From: Thermohalobaculum sp035527255
GTDB lineage: Bacteria; Pseudomonadota; Alphaproteobacteria; Rhodobacterales; Rhodobacteraceae
Assembly (NCBI GenBank): GCA_035527255.1
Contig: DATLAW010000207.1
Location: 1 to 30,499 of the forward strand
Direction: 5' to 3'
DNA: 30,499 nucleotides
This document shows, one piece after another, positions 1 through 6,663 of this stretch. The notes below the pieces were generated by a model. That model saw only the letters and a program-made list of their open reading frames with translations. It was not told where the DNA came from and ran no database searches. Positions within the stretch are counted from its first letter, which is position 1. Each line of letters opens with the position of its first letter. The translations under genes were made by a program, and so were the position numbers.

Positions 1-492
1 GCGCCGCTTCATCCGCCGGGTCCAATGCATCGGCACCGGGATCACCAGATCGGCCTTGGTCACCAGTTCGCGCCCGGCGCGCAGCATCCAGCCCCCCAGC
101 ATCGGCAGCATGTCGAGCCGGTCGCCGTGCTTCAGGCCCAGCACCAGACGGCGCCCGGCGCCCTCATAGGCGAAGACCGCCGCCCCCCGGTCCCAGACTG
201 GCGGGTGGGTCTGGCAGGTATCGCAGCGGATGTCGGCATCGGAGGCGTCGTCTGCGGCGCCGAGCCCGGGAATCTCACGCCCGCAGGCAACGCAGCCGTT
301 GCCGGAAAGGAAGGCGGTCGCGGACCAGCAGTCGGGGCAGAGGGTCTGGCCGGTAGCGGTTTCACCCCGGCAGGCCGGGCAGGCGGGTGGGAACAGGGCG
401 TCGATCAGGCCGCTGGTGAAGGGCAACGCCAATCGTTTCGATAATGATGTGCCTGGCATTGTCGTCGCTTCGCCCTCGTCCGATCCGCTCAT
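1..492 (-). CDS. comF: ComF family phosphoribosyltransferase-like protein (3' part outside window)
   Basis: The reverse strand reads into the left edge of the window without a stop, so only the N-terminal ~164 residues are visible. After a short basic start comes LIDALFPPACPAC, then CPDC, CVACG and CDTC: a Cys-rich double zinc-ribbon typical of ComF. It continues with FAYEGAGRRLVLGLKHGD and ends at DLVIPVPMHW, the start of the PRTase-like fold. ComF proteins take part in DNA uptake in competent bacteria; in Alphaproteobacteria the role is less clear. The start at 492 gives the longest plausible protein. A second ATG at 459 (MPGTSLSKRL) is possible and would leave more room for a divergent promoter. 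It diverges from the methyltransferase at 525, a pairing I associate with Alphaproteobacteria. Identity is secure; the start is not. Confidence 0.88.
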   Translation of the reverse strand, partial: MSGSDEGEATTMPGTSLSKRLALPFTSGLIDALFPPACPACRGETATGQTLCPDCWSATAFLSGNGCVACGREIPGLGAADDASDADIRCDTCQTHPPVWDRGAAVFAYEGAGRRLVLGLKHGDRLDMLPMLGGWMLRAGRELVTKADLVIPVPMHWTRRMKRR

Positions 493-524
493 GAAGGTTA
501 TATGCACGGGCAGAGGTGTGAAGA

Positions 525-1427
525 ATGAGTGAACGCCAGCAAGACCTGTTCGATATCGCGGCGCTCGCCGAACGGCGTGACCGGGCGTTGGGCTTGGGTT
601 TTTCTGGCGGTGCGGATTTCATGTATCGCGAAGTCGCCGAGCTGATGGCCGAGCGTCTGGCCGAGATTAAACGTGATTTCATCAAGATCGCCCTGATCGG
701 CACCGGGGCCGGCGTGGTCGCGGCGGCGCTTCGGCCCGATGGCGCCGGGCTGACCCAGCTTGATCCTTCGCCCGCGATGGCCGCTGCTGTGGGGGGCCAG
801 GTACTGACCGGTGACACCCTGCCGCTGGAAGCGGGCGCCTACGATCTGATCGTATCGACCCTGCTGTTGCATCTGGCCAATGACCCGGTCGGTCAGTTGA
901 TCCAGATGCGCCATGCGCTGAAGCCGGATGGGCTGATGCTGGCGGCACTGTTCGGCGGCCAGACGGTGAACGAATTGCGATCGAGCCTGGCCGAGGCCGA
1001 GGTCGAATGCGAGGGCGGGCTGAGCCCCCGCGTCGCCCCGATGTCGGAGGTCCGCGATCTTGGCGGGCTGTTGCAGCGGGCGGGTTTCGCCCTGCCGGTG
1101 GCCGATAGCGAGCGCCTGGTTGTCACCTACGCCACCCCCCTGCACCTGATGCGCGAATTGCGGGCCATGGGCGAGACTAACATCCTAACCGCCCGGCGGC
1201 GTCAGCCGATGCGCCGGGCGACGCTGATGCGGGCCTGCGAGATATATGCTGAACATTTCGGCGCGGAGGGTGGCCGGGTGCGGGCAACCTTCGAGATTGT
1301 GTTTCTGACCGGCTGGGCACCCGGCCCGGATCAGCCGAAGGCGCTGCGCCCCGGCTCGGCAACCGCACGTTTGGCCGATGCGCTGGGCGCGCGTGAGATC
1401 AGCGCTGGCGAGAAGGCCGGGGAATAG
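525..1427 (+). CDS. SAM-dependent methyltransferase, NDUFAF5/BioC-like
   Basis: A 300-residue class I methyltransferase. The N-terminus has the LFD...R...R pattern, and the SAM-binding glycine-rich strand is IALIGTGAGVVAAAL at about residues 54-68. It is followed by LDPSPAM, and then LLLHLANDPVGQLIQMRHAL leads into the family-specific LAALFGGQTVNELR. This last block matches the alphaproteobacterial homologues of the mitochondrial complex I assembly factor NDUFAF5, which acts on the NDUFS7 subunit; BioC (malonyl-ACP methyltransferase) is the nearest alternative. The start ATG is preceded by AGAGG about 9 bases upstream. It is divergent from comF and lies upstream of hemH. A role in NADH dehydrogenase maturation is inferred from the family, not shown here. 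Confidence 0.85.
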   Translation: MSERQQDLFDIAALAERRDRALGLGFSGGADFMYREVAELMAERLAEIKRDFIKIALIGTGAGVVAAALRPDGAGLTQLDPSPAMAAAVGGQVLTGDTLPLEAGAYDLIVSTLLLHLANDPVGQLIQMRHALKPDGLMLAALFGGQTVNELRSSLAEAEVECEGGLSPRVAPMSEVRDLGGLLQRAGFALPVADSERLVVTYATPLHLMRELRAMGETNILTARRRQPMRRATLMRACEIYAEHFGAEGGRVRATFEIVFLTGWAPGPDQPKALRPGSATARLADALGAREISAGEKAGE

Positions 1428-1490
1428 TACCACAGACTTGCCGAAATGCCTGCGGCGGGATACCTCCCGAGGCAACAGAGGGAGACCGCG

Positions 1491-2561
1491 ATGCTAGACC
1501 ACACAGGCACCGATCGGCCCGGCATGGGCAGGCTGGCACACGCACCGGCCGATCACCCCGCCGTCGCGCCCGCGAAGGTCGGCGTCCTGCTGGTTAATCT
1601 GGGCACGCCGGGCGGCACCGACTATTGGTCGATGCGGCGCTATCTGTCCGAGTTTCTGTCCGACAAGCGGGTGATCGACTATCCGGCCTGGAAGTGGCAG
1701 CCGATCCTGCAGCTGATCATTCTGACCAAGCGTCCGTTCTCGTCAGGCGCCAACTATCGCAGCGTTTGGAACGAAGCGCTGGACGAGGGTCCGTTGCTGA
1801 CCATGACACGCCAACAAACAGACAAGCTGCGCCAACGGCTGGAGGCGAAGTATGGCGCGCGGGCCGTGGTCGATTTTTGCATGCGCTATGGCAACCCCTC
1901 GACCGACGCGGCGATCCGGCGGTTGCAAGCCCAGGGCTGCGAGCGGATCCTGTTCCTGCCGCTGTATCCGCAATATTCAGGGGCGGCGACGGCGACGGCG
2001 AACGATCATGCCTTCCGCACCCTGATGAAGATGAAGTGGCAGCCGGCGTTCCGCACCGCGCCCGCCTACTATGACCATCCCGCCTATATCGCCGCGCTGG
2101 CGCAATCGGTGGAGCGCGCCTATGCCGGGCTGGAGCGGCGCCCGGACCTGCTGGTGACCTCGTATCACGGCATGCCGCAGCGCTATCTGGCCGAGGGCGA
2201 CCCCTACCATTGCCACTGCCAGAAGACCTCGCGTCTGCTGCGCGAGAAGCTGGGCCTCGCGCCGGACGAGATGGTGGTGACCTTTCAGTCGCTGTTCGGC
2301 CCGGAGGAATGGCTGCAACCCTATACGGTCGGGGAGGTGGCGCGGCTGGCCAGGGGCGGCAAGAAGCGGATCGCGATTATGGCCCCCGCGTTCTCGTCGG
2401 ACTGCCTCGAGACCCTGGAGGAGATCAACGGGGAGATCCGCGAGAGCTTCATGAGTGCCGGGGGCGAGGAGTTCACCTATATCCCCTGCCTGAACGATGA
2501 CGCCGCCCATATCGACATGATCGAGGCGATCGTCGAGTGCGAGGCGGCGGGGTGGTGGTGA
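1491..2561 (+). CDS. hemH: Ferrochelatase
   Basis: Inserts Fe2+ into protoporphyrin IX, the last step of protoheme synthesis. The 356-residue protein shows the family signatures in order: GVLLVNLGTP, MRYGNPS, LFLPLYPQYSG, TSYHGMPQRYLAEGDPY with the catalytic/metal-binding His at residue 226, TFQSLFGPEEWLQPYT, and PAFSSDCLETLEEI with the conserved acidic Glu at about residue 307. The start at 1491 is preferred over an in-frame ATG at 1446 because GAGGGAG lies just upstream of it. It still leaves a 30-residue tail before the first strand, longer than in many bacterial homologues. The CHCQK segment after the catalytic His supplies Cys residues; whether they bind a [2Fe-2S] cluster, as in some proteobacterial and animal ferrochelatases, cannot be told from here. 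Confidence 0.95.
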   Translation: MLDHTGTDRPGMGRLAHAPADHPAVAPAKVGVLLVNLGTPGGTDYWSMRRYLSEFLSDKRVIDYPAWKWQPILQLIILTKRPFSSGANYRSVWNEALDEGPLLTMTRQQTDKLRQRLEAKYGARAVVDFCMRYGNPSTDAAIRRLQAQGCERILFLPLYPQYSGAATATANDHAFRTLMKMKWQPAFRTAPAYYDHPAYIAALAQSVERAYAGLERRPDLLVTSYHGMPQRYLAEGDPYHCHCQKTSRLLREKLGLAPDEMVVTFQSLFGPEEWLQPYTVGEVARLARGGKKRIAIMAPAFSSDCLETLEEINGEIRESFMSAGGEEFTYIPCLNDDAAHIDMIEAIVECEAAGWW

Positions 2562-2733
2562 CGCCAGCGCAATTGCACCAACGCGACGACGCCTGACGGC
2601 GCCGCCGCTTTTCGCGCGGTGGCCCCGCCCCCGCCCCTAACCCGCGCCCCTGCCACCGCCGCGCGGCCTGACGGCCACTGGCGATGCCCGGGGTGCGCGG
2701 CTGACCAGTGGTGCCTTGATGGAGGTGGTTTGT

Positions 2734-3171
2734 ATGAAACGTCTGAACTTTCCGCCGGTCTGGCTGGCCGGATCAATTGCCGCCGCTTGGGTTTTGGCGC
2801 GGATCTGGGCGCCGCTAGGGGATGCGCTGGTCTGGCCGGGCTGGGCGCTGATCGCCGCCGGGGTGGCACTGGCGGTTTGGGCGGCGGTTGCGTTTCGCCG
2901 AGCGCGGACGACCATTGTGCCGCATCAAAGCCCGAGCGCGCTGGTCGACACCGGACCCTACCGCTTTTCGCGCAATCCGATCTATCTGGCGGACCTGATC
3001 ATTCTGGCCGGTGTCGCGCTGGTACCGGGCACTCCGCTGGCACTGATCCTGTTGGTGCCGTTCTATTACGTATTACTGTACCTGTTCATCTTGCCGGAGG
3101 AAACCGTGCTGGCCCGGGAGTTGGGTCAATCGTATCTTGATTTCTGCGCCCGGGTGCGACGCTGGCTATAG
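2734..3171 (+). CDS. Isoprenylcysteine carboxyl methyltransferase / phospholipid methyltransferase family membrane protein
   Basis: A 145-residue integral membrane protein with about four hydrophobic segments. The C-terminal half carries the PEMT/ICMT-type SAM-binding pattern: DTGPYRFSRNPIYLADLI, then PEETVLARELGQSYLDF and a terminal CARVRRWL. Members methylate small lipophilic substrates at the membrane; the substrate here cannot be predicted. The ATG at 2734 is chosen because a perfect GGAGGT (2721-2726) sits 7 bases upstream. TTG 2716 and ATG 2719 are in frame but overlap that ribosome binding site. The 172-base gap after hemH is GC-rich and shows no convincing promoter or terminator. It converges with the hydrolase ending at 3186. 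Confidence 0.82.
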   Translation: MKRLNFPPVWLAGSIAAAWVLARIWAPLGDALVWPGWALIAAGVALAVWAAVAFRRARTTIVPHQSPSALVDTGPYRFSRNPIYLADLIILAGVALVPGTPLALILLVPFYYVLLYLFILPEETVLARELGQSYLDFCARVRRWL

Positions 3172-3185
3172 GGCCGGTCAGCCGT

Positions 3186-4028
3186 CTATGAACCGTCGAC
3201 CAGCCGGGCTTCGAACCAATCCAGTGCGCGCTCGAGCCAGCCAGCCGGGACCGAGTGGCCGCCAGGATGCAGCATCAGATCGATCCGGCCGCCGGGGCAG
3301 TGGGTCCAGTTGCGAAACCACAGGTCTCCATCCGCCTCCATCGGCGCTGTGTCCGGCATCTGCGGGTCGCAATCGTTGGCATCGCGCAGGATGCGCAGGC
3401 TGGCGAAGGCGTCGCCCTGGGTCAGGGTGCCGCCAGCAACCGAGCGGCCCTCAAGCGGGACCACCTTGTCGGTCCAGCCATGGGTTTGAAAGAGATCGAC
3501 CGGGCCTTCGCAGGCTTCGGGCAACGGATCCCAAAAGGCCCCGGCGACGGGCGCGTAGGCGCGCGCCGCCTTGGGCATATGGCAGGCCACATCCCAAACC
3601 ATCGAGGCGCCGCGCGAGAAGCCGGTCATCAGCACCCGGTTTCGGTCGATGCCGCGCGCCGCTGCATCCGCCAGAACCTCGGCGATAAAGGCCAGGTCGT
3701 CACGCTCATAATCGCGGCCGTCGCGCACCGCCCAATTCTTCTGGTCGCGCTGCGGCGAGGTGCGGACCCCTTCCGGTGCGATCAGGGCATAGCCGCGGGC
3801 CGACAAAGTGGCCAGCATCGCTTTGTTCTTCATCATGCCCTCGGACGAGCCGCCCCAGCCGTGCAGGAACACGATTGCCGGGACTGGGCTGGTGACGCCC
3901 TTGGGCATGGCCAGCCGGTAGAAGCCATGCTCGGTTGAGCATTCGGCGGCCCGATCACCGCAGGCGGGTTGGGCGGCCGCTGGCAATGCAGCCAGGCAAA
4001 AGGCGAGGGTAACGAGCAAGCGGCGCAT
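3186..4028 (-). CDS. Secreted PHB-depolymerase-like (LpqC-type) alpha/beta hydrolase, copy 1
   Basis: A 280-residue protein with a Sec signal peptide (MRRLLVTLAFCLAALPAAAQ, cleavage near residue 19). The alpha/beta-hydrolase features are FLHGWGG for the oxyanion region, the nucleophile elbow GFSRG with Ser138, THGWTD with Asp187, and HPGGHSVP with His258. This is the arrangement of the esterase/PHB depolymerase (LpqC) family, which cleaves polyhydroxyalkanoate or feruloyl-type esters in the periplasm or outside the cell. The true substrate is unknown. The start at 4028 is set by the signal peptide and a GGAG upstream; the frame stays open to 4121 without a better start. It lies 74 bases downstream of a close paralogue on the same strand, so the pair looks like a tandem duplication. 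Confidence 0.85.
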   Translation of the reverse strand: MRRLLVTLAFCLAALPAAAQPACGDRAAECSTEHGFYRLAMPKGVTSPVPAIVFLHGWGGSSEGMMKNKAMLATLSARGYALIAPEGVRTSPQRDQKNWAVRDGRDYERDDLAFIAEVLADAAARGIDRNRVLMTGFSRGASMVWDVACHMPKAARAYAPVAGAFWDPLPEACEGPVDLFQTHGWTDKVVPLEGRSVAGGTLTQGDAFASLRILRDANDCDPQMPDTAPMEADGDLWFRNWTHCPGGRIDLMLHPGGHSVPAGWLERALDWFEARLVDGS

Positions 4029-4102
4029 TGGCGGGCTCCAAATGAAACGGCGGCGGGTCTGGTGCAGGATAGCGCGCTGGGTTGCAGTTGAAAGGGCGGG
4101 CG

Positions 4103-4963
4103 TCAACAACCGGTACGACAAAGCCGCGTATCGCCTTCAGCCAAGCGGTCTTCGAACCAATCGAGCGCGCGGGTCAGCCAACCTTTCGGAACCTGGTGGC
4201 CGCCCGGATGCAGCATCAGGTCCAGACGTCCGCTGGCGCAGGCGGTCCAGTTGCGGAGCCACAGGTTGCCGGTGGCATCCATCGGCGCGCTGTCGGGTTG
4301 GCGGAGGTTACAGCCATTGGTTCGGCGCAGCACCGTCAGCCCGGCGAAGACGTCGCCCTGAACCACGGTACCGTCGCGGAACGAGCGGCCCTCGATCGGC
4401 ACCACCCGGTCAGTCCAGCCATGGCTGTGGAATAGATCTATCGGGGCTTCGCAACCTTCCGGCAGCGGCTCCCAAAAGGCACCGGATATCGGCGCGTCGG
4501 CGCGGGCGCTGGCAGGCGCATGGCAGGCGATGTCCCAAACCATCGAGCCGCCGCGCGAGAACCCCGCCAGCAGCACACGGTCGCGGTCGATGCCGTGGAG
4601 GGCGGCGTCATCCAGCACCTCGGCGATGAAGGCGATGTCGTCGCGGGGATGGGCGCGGTTGTCGTGGACGCCCCAGTTCTTGTTTGGGCGCGATGGTCTG
4701 GGCTGTCCCTCGGGCGCGATCAGGGCGTAGCCGCGCGCGGATAGTTCGGCCAGCATCGCGGTGTTGCCGGTAACTGAAGCAGCGGTGGAACCGCCGCCAT
4801 GCAGAAAGACCAGCGCCGGGACCGTGCCGGATGCACCTTCCGGCAGCACCAGCCGGTAGAAGCCGTTGGCGGTCGGGCATTCGGCTTCGCGCACGCCACA
4901 CTCTTCGGCCAGCGCAGTCAGCGGTACCAGGCAAAGGAGGGTGAGGGCGAGAATGGCGCGCAT
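4103..4963 (-). CDS. Secreted PHB-depolymerase-like (LpqC-type) alpha/beta hydrolase, copy 2
   Basis: A 286-residue paralogue of the hydrolase ending at 3186. It shares the signal peptide type (MRAILALTLLCLVPLTALA), the GFSRG elbow with Ser136, SHGWTD with Asp185 and HPGGHQVP with His256. The whole frame aligns nearly without gaps, including GYALIAPEG, NGFYRL/HGFYRL and a shared RALDWFE near the end. It differs at the oxyanion loop (FLHGGGST instead of FLHGWGGS) and has a short extra tail with two Cys (EGDTRLCRTGC). These differences suggest a changed substrate rather than simple dosage, but this is inference. Probably a secreted esterase; expressed first in the pair. No pathway link to the betaine operon 270 bases upstream is evident. 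Confidence 0.85.
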   Translation of the reverse strand: MRAILALTLLCLVPLTALAEECGVREAECPTANGFYRLVLPEGASGTVPALVFLHGGGSTAASVTGNTAMLAELSARGYALIAPEGQPRPSRPNKNWGVHDNRAHPRDDIAFIAEVLDDAALHGIDRDRVLLAGFSRGGSMVWDIACHAPASARADAPISGAFWEPLPEGCEAPIDLFHSHGWTDRVVPIEGRSFRDGTVVQGDVFAGLTVLRRTNGCNLRQPDSAPMDATGNLWLRNWTACASGRLDLMLHPGGHQVPKGWLTRALDWFEDRLAEGDTRLCRTGC

Positions 4964-4977
4964 GGGTTGATATTCCT

Positions 4978-5090
4978 AGAGCATTTTCCAGCTAGAGCGA
5001 CCAGCCTTAGCGTCGCGAAAATGCGACAAATCAACAAGATAGAGCGGGAGCCATGAATCGGAGATCATGGATCATGTTCTATCGCCCTGA
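4978..5090. repeat. Palindromic intergenic repeat of alphaproteobacterial type
   Basis: GCATTTTC (4981-4988) is the inverse of GAAAATGC (5017-5024), and inside it GCGAC (4997-5001) pairs with GTCGC (5012-5016), giving a long imperfect hairpin. It is followed by GATAGAGCGGGAGCC and a second small palindrome GATCATGGATCATG (5065-5078). AGAGCATTTTCCAGC ... AAAATGCGACAAATCAA ... AGATAGAGCG resembles mosaic palindromic repeats I know from Rhizobiales and relatives. Only one copy is in the window, so repeat status is inferred from resemblance. It may also end the transcript of the upstream betaine operon. Confidence 0.5.
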
Positions 5091-5172
5091 TCGGAAAATA
5101 CAATGAACCATACGTTCGCCGCCATCCTGCTCCTGGGCCGGGACGGCGATTCTGAGTGCAGCGGCGCGAGGA

Positions 5173-5189
5173 CCCGGCTCAGGGCCGGG
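5173..5189. repeat. Short GC hairpin, dispersed-repeat type
   Basis: CCCGGC (5173-5178) and GCCGGG (5184-5189) enclose the five-base loop TCAGG. It lies in the 3' untranslated region of the betaine operon, between caiD and the hydrolase pair. The CCCGGCTCAGGGCCGGG core resembles short palindromes scattered between genes in many Alphaproteobacteria. There is no U-tract after it on the minus strand, so it is a weak candidate as an intrinsic terminator. The rest of 5025-5233 holds no gene I can support. Confidence 0.4.
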
Positions 5190-5233
5190 GAAGTAAGATG
5201 GAGGGTGATTGCTGGTGGCGCTGCTCCGGGATG

Positions 5234-6019
5234 CTACCGGCCCTTCCACACCGGCGGGCGCTTTTCGGTGAAGGCGCGGGCGCCTTCGAAGTTGTCGTCG
5301 GAGCCGTAGAGGATATCGATGGTTTTGAATTGGCGTTTGGTCACGCGGTTCAGCGCGTCCTGGAATTTCATGTCTTCGGCCTCGCGCACCACCTCCTTGA
5401 TCGCGGCGAAGACCAGCGGCGGGCCGGATTCGAGCAGGCGGGCCAGCTCCCACGCCTTGCCGAGCAGCTCGCCCGGTTTGCAGATTTCCTTGACCAGCCC
5501 CCAACGATAGGCCTCGTCGGCGTCGAACCAGCGGCCGGTCAGCAGCAGGTCCATGGCGACGTGGTAGGGAATGCGCCTCGGCAGTTTTAGCGAGGCGGCG
5601 TCGGCGATGGTGCCCGAGCGGATCTCGGGCAGGGCGAAGGTGGCGGTCTCGGAGGCAAGGATCAGATCGCAGGAGATCGCGAGCTCCAGCCCGCCGCCGC
5701 AGCAAATGCCGTTGACGGCGCAAATGATAGGTTTGTTGAGGTGGGGCAGCTCCTGAATGCCGCCAAAACCGCCGACGCCGTAGTCGCCATCGACCGCATC
5801 GCCGCCCGCCGCCGCCTTCAGGTCCCAGCCGGGGCAGAAGAATTTGCTCCCCTCGGCGCGCAGGATGGCGACGCGGAGGTCCGGGTCGTCGCGGAAATCG
5901 CGGAAGGTCTGGCCCATGATCCGGCTGGTGACCAGATCGATGGCGTTGGCCTTCGGCCGGTCAAGGGTGACCTCGAGGATGCCGCCCTCGCGGCGCGTCT
6001 TGATTGGGGTGTCGGTCAT
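5234..6019 (-). CDS. caiD: Enoyl-CoA hydratase, carnitinyl-CoA dehydratase (CaiD)-like
   Basis: A 261-residue crotonase-fold protein, the same length as E. coli CaiD. It shares long blocks with that enzyme: DRPKANAID, FRDDP.LRVAI, GWDLKAAA, the oxyanion region GGGLELA and a C-terminus ending AFTEKRPPVWKGR. The two catalytic Glu of CaiD are present as Glu112 (in GGGLE) and Glu132 (in FALPE). CaiD interconverts crotonobetainyl-CoA and carnitinyl-CoA. With a carnitine dehydrogenase in the same operon, the hydration direction is expected here. The start at 6019 is fixed by AAGGAG six bases upstream. It is the last gene of the operon, 43 bases after the DJ-1/PfpI gene. Confidence 0.85.
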   Translation of the reverse strand: MTDTPIKTRREGGILEVTLDRPKANAIDLVTSRIMGQTFRDFRDDPDLRVAILRAEGSKFFCPGWDLKAAAGGDAVDGDYGVGGFGGIQELPHLNKPIICAVNGICCGGGLELAISCDLILASETATFALPEIRSGTIADAASLKLPRRIPYHVAMDLLLTGRWFDADEAYRWGLVKEICKPGELLGKAWELARLLESGPPLVFAAIKEVVREAEDMKFQDALNRVTKRQFKTIDILYGSDDNFEGARAFTEKRPPVWKGR

Positions 6020-6062
6020 GGCGGGCTCCTTCCGGATGGGCATGCTCTGGTGCTGATCGGGG

Positions 6063-6659
6063 TCAATCGGCGGCGAAGGGGTCGTCCTCGGGGTCGGTGT
6101 TTGGCAGATATTCGGCCCAGAGGGCTGCGTCGCGGGCGGCATCCGGGCCCAGTTCACGGGCAATCACCGCCAGCGCCATATCGATGCCGGCAGAGACGCC
6201 GGAGGCGGTGATGAAGCGCCCATCCTCGACCCATCGCGCCCGGCGTTGCCAGTGGGTGGCGGGGCCCAATGATGCGACCCAATCGAAGGCACGCTTGTTG
6301 GTGGTGGCGCGAAGGCCGTCCAGCAGCCCGGCGCGGGCCAGCAGCGCCGAGCCGGTACAGACACTGGTGACAATCTTGGCATCCGCTGCCGCTTGGCCGA
6401 GCCAGCCGAGTAGCGCCTGATTTTCGATCTCATGGCGGACCCCGGCACCGCCAGGTACCAGAAGAATGTCGAATTTAGTGGCGCTGCCGGTCAGCGTATC
6501 GACGGCGGCACGGGGGCCTTGGGTGCTGGCGACCGGTTCGGAGACCTCGGCGACGATGCGGATGTCGAAGGTTTTCGGATGCATGCCGAACATCTCGAGC
6601 GGTCCGAACAGGTCGAGCAGCTCGAACTTGGGGAACACCAGTGCGCCGATGGTCAGCAT
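6063..6659 (-). CDS. DJ-1/PfpI family protein, isonitrile-hydratase-like
   Basis: A 198-residue single-domain DJ-1/PfpI protein. It has LLDLFGPLEMF with Asp16, VPGGAGV, and the nucleophile elbow SVCTGSALLARAGLLDG with Cys101 and Thr102. Asp/Cys/Thr at these positions are the residues important in Pseudomonas isonitrile hydratase (InhA), so an enzyme of that subfamily is likely. A free isonitrile substrate makes little sense in a betaine pathway, so the real activity is open. It starts 4 bases after the ligase stop and must be cotranscribed. The N-terminal domain of the operon's regulator is the same fold with a degenerate elbow (GVEAGAWVVARAGLL). A sensing or ligand-processing role is speculation. 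Confidence 0.8.
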   Translation of the reverse strand: MLTIGALVFPKFELLDLFGPLEMFGMHPKTFDIRIVAEVSEPVASTQGPRAAVDTLTGSATKFDILLVPGGAGVRHEIENQALLGWLGQAAADAKIVTSVCTGSALLARAGLLDGLRATTNKRAFDWVASLGPATHWQRRARWVEDGRFITASGVSAGIDMALAVIARELGPDAARDAALWAEYLPNTDPEDDPFAAD

Positions 6660-6663
6660 GTCG

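Noticed and set aside
2562..2733. Small gene or terminator between hemH and the membrane methyltransferase
   Set aside because: Frames here are short and continue into shadows of the next gene; the GC-rich inverted stretches lack a stem-loop plus U-tract.
5103..5309. 68-residue open frame on the plus strand in the caiD downstream gap
   Set aside because: It runs through a palindromic repeat and into the antisense of caiD, without a ribosome binding site.
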